Positions 1 through 10,100 of a DNA stretch of 64,000 bases are shown here, piece after piece. The stretch spans positions 7,433 to 71,432 of the forward strand of contig DF239216.1 in assembly GCA_000507305.1 (NCBI GenBank), read 5' to 3'. The notes beneath the pieces were generated by a model that did no database searches, was not told the DNA's origin, and saw nothing but the letters and a program-made list of their open reading frames with translations. Origin of the DNA: Breviolum minutum Mf 1.05b.01. Lineage: Eukaryota; Sar; Dinophyceae; Suessiales; Symbiodiniaceae. How positions within the stretch are numbered: the first letter of the stretch is position 1; each line of letters begins with the position of its first letter. Made by a program: the position numbers and the translations under genes.

Positions 1-3000
1 AAATCTGCTGAACGGCAGTGACTCTTGGTTGGAGCAACTTTCCGTGATGGCAACCTCCGAATGTCCAGAACATCTGGCCAGAGCAAACTGAAAAGCTGTG
101 TTCATCTCACTGATCGAATTGCAAATTTTGTGAATTGAATGGTCGCAAATGGCTGAATCAACTGACACTTGACTGTGGCAAAGTGCGCCGTGTCAAGTGG
201 CCTATCCCAGCATCTTTGTTACAACACAGGAGCTTTCAGAATCTGTGTTGCAGGCTGTTTCAATTGCACCGGCGGGGATCCTTCTCTTGCCGGAGAGACA
301 TTGCGTTCGCATATCATATTACAGTCATCACTGGCAAACTGTCATCCAGTACATGTTGTCTAAACATGAGGGTTGCGAACTGCGCCAGTGTCTGAGTTTG
401 CAAGTGTTTGCAACTGATTTATCTGGGTGCACTCCACTTAACCCTTTCTGAAACTTATATAAGAAATCGTTTCAGCTCCCAGTCAGTTTCGAGTCGAGCA
501 ACCTGCGTCATGCATGCCCTTGCCTATGTCCTTATGTGGCAAGAAAGCAAGGAAGAGATCGGCACAAATCTGTGCGAGTGAATCACACTCGTAAAAAATC
601 TGCGCGAATCCTAGCAACTCCACATCTTTCTGGAAAGGAACAGTGTTGAAATGGACGTTGAGAGCCTGCTGTGGTGTTGGAGAACCGGGAGGCTTTGAAT
701 GGGTAGACAGCGTCTGAAAAGATAGCTGGATACATTTCAAGTCCCTAGTGAAGTGCCCAGACTGCTCCAGCCAAAGCTGATGATTTTAGCCCTTGTGAGC
801 ATATCATTTGACGTGACGTGGGCTGTCTCAAGGGCAAACCGGCCGTTCACATTCAAAGTACCAAAGCCATACCAAAGCCCAATACAAAGACCACACAAAA
901 GGGGATGTGTTTGAAACCTCAAGCTGTGCGCGAAGAAGGCAAAAAGAAGTGCATGTTTCAATGCAGAAACATGAGGGTTGCTGACTGCGCCACTGTCTGA
1001 GATTGCAAATGATTGCAGCTGATTTATCGGAGAGCACTCCACTTAACCCTCAAGTCATGTTCAAGGCAAACATCCAGATCTACAAAAAGCATGGTTTGTC
1101 GAAGTTTGACCATACGTTTGTGAGAAAGAAAACACAACACAACGAACTGGATGGATAGAAGCATGATGGATGAGCTTTAGCTTCTGACTAAGCATTTATG
1201 ATTCTTGATTTGCTTGGGAATATGGTAGAATCCATTGGCCCTATACATTGGCCTATAATTCACAGACTCAAAATCAAAGGTACCAAAGCCAAATACAAAG
1301 ACCACTCCAAAGGGGATATGTTGTTCTCAATGTAGGCCAAACATGAGGGTTGCTGACTGCGCCACTGTCTGAGTTTGCAATTGTTTGCAGCTGATTTATC
1401 TGAGTGTACTTTACTGTAATCCTTTTTGACATTTACCTGGAACTCCAAACAACCAGTTTTAAATTGATGTTTGGTGAAACAAGCATTGTCTATGTAAACA
1501 TTTGGAACTATCCAATTGAAACAATCATTTATAAATCGATGTTTCAGGTTCCTGGTGAATATATGAGAGTTGCTTCAGCTACCGGACAAATAAACCAGTT
1601 TCGAGCAACCCGCGACACAAGTGGCCTTTATGTGGCAAGGAACCAAGGAAGGCATCAGCACAAATCTGCTGCAGAACCGGGAGGCTTTGAATGGGTAGAC
1701 AGCGTCTGAAAAAATAGCTGGATACATTTCAAGTCCCTAGTGAAGTGCCCAGACTGCTCCAGCAAAAGCTGATGAGTTTGCTTGTGAGCATAACAAGTGA
1801 CTTGGGCTGTTTCAATGGCAACCCGGCCCCAAATTCACCGAAAACACAAATGATCCATCAAGTTCTGCTGCTCGCCTTCCGCGTGCAAATGCACTCACCG
1901 CGTCCTTCCATTTACTCCGTTTGCAAATGTTTGCAGCTGATTTGTCGGAGTGCACTCCACTTAACTTTTTCGACATCTATATACATTACAATCTATGTAA
2001 TAAACTGTTTCAATCAAACGAGCCTGTCTTGGCAGTATGACTATCTACCAGGGGCTTGGATTTTCGTGAACGCTATGATTTGCAAGAGAGCATCCCAAGT
2101 GATGGGGTTTGTTCTTGGGTCCTTTGGAGGACAACAGGTGGCCTTGTTCAAAGCATGGGAGCCAAAGGCAAAAACTCCTGAGAAGCACTTGAAATTGGAA
2201 TTGGGTAAAGCCTAATTTATTCATCCCTATTTGGCATTCCAGTGTGCAAAATCTGCCGAACGGCATTGACTCTTGATTGGAGCAACCTTATGTGATGGCA
2301 ACCCTCCGAATGTCCAGAAGGCCTGGCCAGATCGAACTGAAACGCTGCATTCATCTCACTGAGGGAATTGGACATTTTGTGACCTGGATGGTAGCAAATT
2401 GCTGAATCAACTGGAACTTGACTGTGGCAAAGTGCGCCGTGCCAAGTGGCCTATCCTGTCTCATTGCACCGAAGGGGATCCTTGACTGATCCTTCTCTTG
2501 TCTCAGTGACACTGCATTCGCATATTACACTCTCACCGGCAACCTGTCATCCAGTACTTAGTTGGGGGGTGGCCAGGGCTGGATAAGGGCACCCTTTTTC
2601 TTGTTCTACATGTGGGGAACAGCCATGCACATCACTCACTGAGTTTGCAAGAAATCAGTTCCTTTCCTAAGAACAGACAGCACTGGGCGACTAAGAGTAC
2701 AATGTTTAGTAACAGTTGAAATAGGAACGTGGTAAAGCCTTATCTATCCCTATTTGGCATTCCTCTGCACAAAATCTGCCGAACGGCATTGACTCTTGGT
2801 TGGATCAATTTTATGTGATGGCAACCCTCCGAATGTCCAGAAGGCCTGGCCAGATCGAACTGAAACGCTGCATTCATCTCACTGAGGGAATTGGACATTT
2901 TGATACATTTTGTGACCTGGATGGTCGCAAAGTGCTGAATCAACTGACACTTGACTGTGGCACAGTACGCCTTGCCTAGTGGCCTATCTCATCGTCTCTG

Positions 3001-3210
3001 TTGAAACAAAGGAGCTGTCAGAATCGTAGAATTCTTCTCCTTTTGCAGTGACACTGCATTCGCGACCTGTCATCTAATACAATGTAGGGCAAACATGAGG
3101 GTTGCTGACTGCGCCACTGTCTGAGTTTGCAAATGTTTGAGGCTGATTTAGTGCACTCCACTTAATTCTTTTTGACATCTATAATCAATCTATATACCCT
3201 CCTGATCCCT

Positions 3211-3292
3211 CCTGGGAATTAACATATCCCCTCCGAAGGCACTTTAAAAAATGATTCTCCTTTTCCCAAGGTGGGATATGTTAGTTCCCTGG
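3211..3292. repeat. Fold-back (MITE-like) element inside the repeat
   Basis: The arm at 3211-3230 (cctgggaattaacatatccc) is nearly the reverse complement of the arm at 3273-3292 (gggatatgttagttccctgg), with two mismatches and a 42-base loop. It interrupts the dispersed repeat exactly where other copies read straight from the 'tctatat' stretch into 'aaactgtttcaa', so it is an insertion of about 100 bp (roughly 3197-3300). It has no coding capacity. This size and structure fit a miniature inverted-repeat element, but no family was recognised. Confidence 0.6.
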
Positions 3293-3316
3293 GGGGTAAG
3301 AAACCGTTTCAACCCT

Positions 3317-4107
3317 GTGCTTCCAAAGGATGTATCTGACGTGTTCGAGGGCAATTAGGATATACCAGGGATTGGTAGCGTATATAGGGCCTATAGGGTA
3401 TTTTGCCAGTACCATCGAGCCATTTTGCCGGTATTATCTCCAACACAATGCTACCAACAGTCCATCTCAACCATTCTCTGACTTTTGAGTTCAATGGCTA
3501 TCTTGATAAAAATTCGCTGAAGTCACAACACCACTCCTCTTTCCAGGTTTTTTCAAAAGTAAGTGGACCGTGGACAGACCGGGGACACCCCGTGGAACGC
3601 ACATACTGCAACGTGGAACGGACATACCGGCACGTGGACACTGTGACCCACAAAATACAGTTGGAATCCGCCGGCCTTGCCGGCGTGTCTAGTGGAATGG
3701 GGCTTGATGGCGGATTGCTTGTCTGTACTTTGCTTTTGCTTATATAGTCTAAGTTAAAGCTGATAATGTCTTTGGGGCGCGCTTTTACTTCGCCTAAAAT
3801 CACCCTCCCCCCCCGAANCGGCCCTAGAGTGCCGACCAAACGTTTTCAACGGTCTTAAAGAATTGAACGGAAATGGATCAAAACAACGTATGGTACCAAC
3901 AAGGTATCATAGATCATTATATTCATCGATTCAATTCTGGGGTTGCCATCATTGCCAGTATAGGCGTTTAGTTTAGTGGTTCCGAGTATGGTCCAGCAGG
4001 GATGCCAGTATAGGCGAGCCCAAATGCCCGTATGTTCGAGTAAAACCCCCGTATAGGCGAGAGTTCCTGAGATAGCCTAGCCTACACCAGATATGGTCGA
4101 GGAAGAT
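3317..4107. mobile_element. About 790-bp insertion of unknown type in the repeat
   Basis: Other repeat copies read 'gtttcaatcaaacgagtctgtcttgg' without a break. Here the first part ends at 'gtttcaa' near 3316 and the rest resumes at 'tcaatccgagtctg' near 4105, so the intervening DNA is an insertion possibly flanked by a 4-base tcaa duplication. It contains repeated phrases around 'ccagtataggcg' (near 3957 and 4002), a poly-C run and a single unresolved base at 3818. No protein or known element was recognised in it. Confidence 0.45.
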
Positions 4108-4156
4108 GAGGGTCAATCCGAGTCTGTCTTGGCGCCATGACTATCCACCAAGGCTT

Positions 4157-4275
4157 AGTTGGGGGGTGGCCAGGGCTTGATAAGGGCACCCTTTTTCTTG
4201 TTCCACATGTGTGGAAGAGCCATGCACATCACTCACTGAGTTTGCAAGAAATCAGTTCCTTTCCTAAGAACAGAC
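4157..4275 (+). repeat. Second copy of a 120-bp repeat (first copy 2558-2690)
   Basis: The segment starting 'cttagttggggggtggccag' occurs at about 2558-2690 and again here, ending in 'cctaagaacagaca'. In the first copy the sequence continues directly with 'gcactgggcgacta'. In the second that continuation appears only at about 4622, so roughly 345 bp have been inserted between. No coding signal is seen. Confidence 0.6.
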
Positions 4276-4276
4276 A

Positions 4277-4620
4277 AGATTGGGTATTTCAGAGCATCTA
4301 ACTCACGATGGCATGCCCTGGGCATGCTGTCTTGGGCAGGGTCATCCCAAAGACCTTGCGAACGACGAACTTACAATCAATAACAACCAAATGCAAACAA
4401 AGACTGTCTTTGGGGAGGTCACTAGGCAGACCTTGCCCACGAGGGCATGCCCTGGGCATGCTCTCTTTGACAGGGTCTGTTCCGGCTCCTTGCGAACGAC
4501 GAACATACACACGAAAACACAATCCCATCATTTTTATGCAGTGGGGATGGGAACTTAGCCAGCAATGAAGTTCAGGCGAGTTCAGGCAAATAAAGGTATG
4601 CAACCAAAAAGGGCAAAAGG
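4277..4620. mobile_element. About 345-bp insertion carrying duplicated palindromes
   Basis: The insertion is inferred by comparison with the uninterrupted copy at 2558-2700. It contains the 17-base near-palindrome gcatgccctgggcatgc twice (4311-4327 and 4445-4461). Each copy is followed by a similar phrase ending in 'ccttgcgaacgacgaac', so the insert itself consists of two diverged direct repeats of about 134 bp. No protein was recognised. Confidence 0.4.
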
Positions 4621-5220
4621 GCAGCACTGGGCGACTAGTGACTAGGAGGGGCTTGAATTTTTGTGGACGCTATGATTTGCAAAAGAGCATCCCAAGTCCT
4701 TTTGAGGACAATCAGGTTGGCCTTGTTCAAAGCATGGGAGCCAAAGGCAAAACTGCTGACTCTTGGAACGAGCTTTGAGAATCATAGAATCTGTGTTGCT
4801 GCCTGTTGGAATTGCACCACAGGGGATTCTTCTCATGTGCAGTGACACTGCATTCGCGACCTGTCATCTAATACAATGTAGGGCAAACATGAGGGTTGCT
4901 GACTGCGCCACTGTCTGAGTTTGCAAATGTTTGAAGCTGATTTATCTGAGTGCACTCCACTTAACCCTTGTTGACATCTTATTGACATCTGAAGTACAAT
5001 CTATACAATCAACTGTTTCAATCAAACGAGTCTGTCTTGGCGTTATGACTATCTACCAGGGTCTTGAATTTTCGTGGACGTCATGATTTGCAAGAGAGCA
5101 TCCCAAGTGATGGGGTGTGGGTTTGGGTCCTTTTGAGGACAAACAAGCTGGCCTTGTTCAAAGCATGAGAGCCAAAGTCAAAATTGCTGAGAAGCACTTG
5201 AAATTGGAATTTGGTAAAGC

Positions 5221-5630
5221 AGCTCGCCTTGGATTTACCGGGTGGGGTTGTGCACCCCATTTTGTAGTATAAAATGGGTAGCAGCCACAAAATGAGTGTG
5301 CACACCCCCACTGTTGGTTTCTACAAACTGGCCGCACACACCAAGAGCTGTGTTGATGTTACATGCTATTGGAACGGACTTGCAGCCCATTGTGTGGAAA
5401 AGGCATCTTTACCATCAAAATTATTGGAAAATAACTCCAACCGGCAAAACGGCTTGTGCAACCAACATCCCATTTTGCAGATCTCTATAGAATAAAACTG
5501 ATTTTTAGGAGAAGGGACGATCTACAAAATGGGGTCTAAAAAATGGGGCGGCTCAACCCCACCTACCCTGACTAAGAGGTGGAAGACCATCTTATTTTAA
5601 GCACAACCACACCCATTACATAAAAGAAAT
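5221..5630. mobile_element. MITE-like insertion with short terminal inverted repeats
   Basis: The dispersed repeat reads 'gaaattggaatttggtaaag' before the insertion (to about 5220) and a variant of the same phrase after it (from about 5627). The inserted DNA starts near 'gggtggggttg' (5240s) and ends near 'caaccccacctaccctg' (5555-5570), which are inverted copies of each other. Inside are several 'caaaatggg' and 'cacaaaatgag' phrases. It is too short for a transposase. The best fit is a non-autonomous element; the family is unknown. Confidence 0.45.
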
Positions 5631-7011
5631 TGGAAATGGTAAAGCCTAGTCTGTCCCTATTTGGCATTCCACTGCGCAAAATCTGCCGAACGGCTTTGAC
5701 TCTTGGTTCGAGCAACTTTATCTGATGGCAACCCTCCGAATGTCCAGAAGATCTGGCCAGAGCGAACTGAAAAGATGCATTCATCTCTCTGATCGACTTG
5801 CAAATTTTGTGCCTTGGATGGTCGCAAATGGCTGTATCAACTGACACTTGACTGTAGCAAAGTGCGCCGTGCACCGAAGGGGATCCTTCACCGATCCTTG
5901 TCTTGTCTCAGTGACACTGCATTCGCATATTACACTCTCACCGTCGACCTGTCATCCAGTGCAATGTAAGCCAAACATGAGGGTTGCTGACTGCAAAATC
6001 TGCTGAAAAGCAGTTGAAATAGGAACTTGGTAAAGTCTAATCTATTCGTATTTGGCATTCCACTGCGCAAAATCTGCCGAACGGCTTTGACTCTTGGTTC
6101 GAGCAATCTTATGTGATGGCAACCCTCCGAATGTCCAGAAGATCTGGCCAGATCGAACTGAAAAGATGAATTCATCTCACTGAGGGAATTGCAAATTTTG
6201 TGACTTAGATGGTCGGAAATTCCTAGTGGCCTATCCCGTCGTCTCTGCTGCAACAAAAGAGCTTTCAGAATCTGTGTTGCAGGCGGCTTGAGTTGCATCA
6301 AAGGGGATCCTTCTCTTGTCGCAGTGACACTGCATTCGCATATTACATTACAGTTTATCACCAGCAACATGTCATCCAGTACAATGTAGGGTAAACATGA
6401 GGGTTGCTGGCTGCAGCACTGTTTGAGTTTGCAAATGTTTGCAGCTGATTTGTCTGAGTGCACTCCACTTAACCCATTTTGATATCTATAGTACAAATGT
6501 ACACTCTATTAGAAAACATGTTTCAGTCAAACGAGTCTGTCTTAGCGCTATGGCTATCTACGAGGGGCTTGAATTTTTGTGGACGTTCTGATTCGCAAAA
6601 GAGCATCACGAATGATGGGATTTGGGTCCTTTTGAGGACAAACAGGCTGGCCTTGTTCAAATCATGGGAGCCACAGGCAAAAACTGCTGAGAAGCAGTTG
6701 AAAGTGGAAATGGTAAAGCCTAATCTATCCTAATCTGGGATTCCACTCTGCAAAATCTGCCGAACGGCATTGACTCTTGATTGGAGCAACCTTCTGTGAT
6801 GGCAACCCTTCGAATGTCCAGAAGATCTGGCCAGAGCGAAATGAAACGCAGGATTCATCTCACTGATCGAATTGCAAATTTTGTGACTTGGATGGTCAGC
6901 ATTGCTGTATCAACTGACAGTTGACTGTGGCAAAGTGGGCCAAGTGCGCCGTGCACAGTGGCCTATCCCATCGTCTCTGTTGCAACAAAAGAGCTGTCAG
7001 AATCTGTGTTC

Positions 7012-7548
7012 GGGGTTCGCCACTAAGACCATTTCCCAGGGTGCTCCTTTGCCCACGGAATATTCCAAAATTACGATCTTGAATGGGATTGGTTGCAGTC
7101 TGAATCTGAGCATCTCCTATTATTGTTCTTTTGTTTTTTGGGAGTGTGGGTGTGGCTTGTTGAGTATGGGCAAGCAATCGATCGGCAAGCTTTTCCGCAT
7201 GTCCGGCGACCCGCTGTTACAAAAACCCCGAACTTTCAGGCTGGGACCCCCCCCACCCCCCCCGAATAAGCATAACAGATTTCAATTTATATATGGTGCC
7301 ATCTCACATAAAAAGTTGTATGGCTCATTCGGGGGGGAGGGGGGTACGAGGCAAAAATCCCGGCTTTTTTGTAACGGAAGCCATTATGGCAAAGAAAACC
7401 CAGATTCAATAAGCAAAGCCTCTACGCATGCTTGTGGAGTGGGCATCTACTTTTATTTCATGTGTCCCAGTATCATTTCATTTATTGGACACAGAATCTT
7501 AATTTGCGCCCTGGGACCCTAGTAAGGCCACGACATCTTAGTGTCAAC
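7012..7548. mobile_element. Insertion with long imperfect hairpin and C/G tracts
   Basis: The repeat stops at 'cagaatctgtgtt' (7011) and resumes at 'tgtgttgctggctatttc' (about 7550), which leaves a possible short duplication of 'tgtgtt'. Within the insert, the C-rich arm at about 7246-7266 and the G-rich arm at about 7329-7347 are inverted copies. The similarity extends outward imperfectly, giving a hairpin with arms of roughly 50 bases between about 7217 and 7370. No protein was recognised. It is probably a non-autonomous fold-back element. Confidence 0.5.
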
Positions 7549-10100
7549 CCTGTGTGTTGCTGGCTATTTCAATTGCATCAAAGGGAATCCTTTTCTTGTC
7601 GCAGTGATACTGCATTCGCATATCACATTCTCACCGGCGACATATTCTCCAGCTGCGCCACTGTCAGAGTTTGCAAATGGTTGCAGCTGATTTATCTGAG
7701 TTGGCAAAGTGCGCTGTGCCTAGTGGCCTATCCCATCATCTCTGCTGCAACAAAAGAGCTTTCAAAATCTGTGTTTCAGGCGGCTTCCGTTGCATCAAAG
7801 GGGATCCTCCTCTTGTCGCAGTGACACTGCATTCGCATACAGTACAATGTAGGGTAAACATGAGGGTTGCTGGCTGCAGCACTGTTTGAGTTTGCAAACG
7901 TTTGCAGCTGATTTGTCTGAGTGCACTCCACTTAACCCATTTTGATATCTATAGTACAAATGTACACTCTATTAAAAAACATGTTTCAGTCAAACGAGTC
8001 TGTCTTAGCGCTATGGCTATCTACGATGGTAAAGCCTAATCTATCCTAATCTGGGATTCCACTCTGCAAAATCTGCCGAACGGCATTGACTCTTGATTGG
8101 AGCAACCTTCTGTGATGGCAACCCTTCGAATGTCCAGAAGGTCTCGCCAGAGCGAACTGAAACGCTGGATTCATCTCACTGATCGAATTGCAAATTTTGT
8201 GACTTGGATGGTCAGCATTGCTGTATCAACTGACAGTTGACTGTGGCAAAGTGGGCCAAGTGCGCCGTGCACAGTGGCCTATCCCATCGTCTCTGTTGCA
8301 ACAAGTTGCTGGCTGTTTGAATTGCACCGACGGGGATCCTTCTCTTGCCGGAGAGACATTGCGTTCGCATATCATATTACAGTCATCACCGGCAAACTGT
8401 CATCCAGTACAATGTAGTCCAAACATGAGGGTTGCGGACTGCGCCACTGTCTGAGTTTGCAAATGTTTGCAACTGATTTACCATGGTGCACTCCACTTAG
8501 CCCTCAAGTCATGTTCAAGGCAAACATCCAGATCTACAAAAAGCATGGTTTGTCGAAGTTTGACCATACGTTTGCGAGAAAGAAAACACAACAAGACGAA
8601 CTGGATGGATAGAAGCATGATGGATGAACTTTAGCTTCTGACTAAGCATTTATGATTCTTGATTTGCTTGGGAATCTAAAATTCGCAGACTCAAAATCAA
8701 AGATACCAAAGCCAAATACAAAGACCACTCCAAAGGGGATGTGTTTGAAACGTCAAGACCGTCAAGCTGTGCCCGTACGAGTCAAGAAAACTGCATGTTC
8801 TCAATGAAGGCCAAACATGAGGGTTGCTGACTGCGCCACTGTCTGAGTTTGCAAATGTTTGCAGCTGATTTATCTGAGTTGGCAAAGTGCGCCGTGCCTA
8901 GTGGCGTATCTCATCGTCTCTGTTGCAACAACAGAGCTGTCCGAATCTGTGTTGCGCAGTGACACTGCATTCGCATATTTGAGTCTATCACTGGAAACCT
9001 GTCATCCAGTACAATGTAGGGTAAACATGAGGGCTCGGCACTGTCTGAGATTGCAATTGTTTGCAGCTGATTTATCTGAGTGTACTCCGTTTAATCCTTT
9101 TTGAAATTTATATATATAAGAAATTTCTTCAGCTCCCAGTGAAATTAGCCAGTTTCGAGCAACCCGGGACACGCATGACCTTGCCTATGCCTATGTCCTT
9201 ATGTGGCAAGGAACCAGGGGAGACATGGGGACAAATCTGTGCGAATGATCCACACTCGTAAAAAATCTGCGCGAATCCTAGCAACTCCACATCTTTCTGG
9301 AAAGGAACAGTGTTGAAATGGACGTTGAGAGCCTGCTGTGGTGTTGGAGAACCGGGAGGCTTTGAATGGGTAGACAGCGTCTGAAAAGATAGCTGGATAC
9401 ATTTCAAGTCCCTAGTGAAGTGCCCAGACTGCTCCAGCCAAAGCTGATGATTTTAGCCCTTGTGAGCATATCATTTGACGTGATGTGGGCTGTCTCAAGG
9501 GCAAACCGGTCGTTCACATTCAAAGTACCAAAGCCATACCAAAGCCCAATACAAAGACCACACAAAACTGGATGTGTTTGAAACCTCGAGCTGTGCGCGA
9601 AGGAGGCAAAAGAACTGCATGTTTCAATGTAGGTCAAACATGAGGGTTGCTGACTGCGCCACTGTCTGAGATTGCAATTGTTTGCAGCTGATTTATCTGA
9701 GTGTACTCCGTTTAATCCTTTTTGAAATTTATATATATAAGAAATTTCTTCAGCTCCCAGTGAAATTAGCCAGTTTCGAGCAACCCGGGACACGCATGAC
9801 CTTGCCTATGCCTATGTCCTTATGTGGCAAGGAACCAGGGGAGACATGGGGACAAATCTGTGCGAATGATCCACACTCGCAATAATTCTGCGCGAATCAT
9901 AACAACTGCACATCTTTCTGGGAACGAGTAGTGTTGAAATGGACGTTGAGAGCCAGAACGGGGAGGCTTTAAAATGGGTAGACGGGGTCTGAAAAGATAG
10001 CTGGATAAGATAGCTGGATAATCCCCCTTGAAATTTCAGGGTAACCTTGGGAAATTGACTTTTTAGGTACAATTCGCGGGACCCAACGTTCATTTCACAC

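Larger units (their letters stand above)
1..10100 (+). repeat. Modular dispersed repeat block 1
   Basis: The stretch is built of diverged copies of one repeat family, all on the + strand. Two cassettes alternate. Cassette A contains the recurring phrases 'gaatgtccagaag', 'tggccagatcgaactgaaa' and 'ggggatccttctcttg'. Cassette B contains 'tgtccttatgtggcaagg', 'gaggctttgaatgggtagac' and 'cagactgctccagcc'. They meet at a hinge of about 100 bp starting near 'aaacatgagggttgctgac' and running through 'tgtttgcagctgattt'. Hinge copies are visible near 368, 966, 1341, 1915, 3090, 4888, 6390, 7660, 7857, 8420, 8815, 9027 and 9638. The reading frames inside are short, interrupted and not conserved between copies, so I see no coding function. 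No terminal repeats or target-site duplications of the whole unit are evident. The family is unidentified. Confidence 0.85.

Noticed and set aside
9764..9790. Similarity of 'ttagccagtttcgagcaaccc' in the dispersed repeat to the dinoflagellate spliced leader
   Set aside because: Only the agcca and ttttg/caa parts agree and an insertion and deletion are needed; the copies do not head transcript-like sequence.
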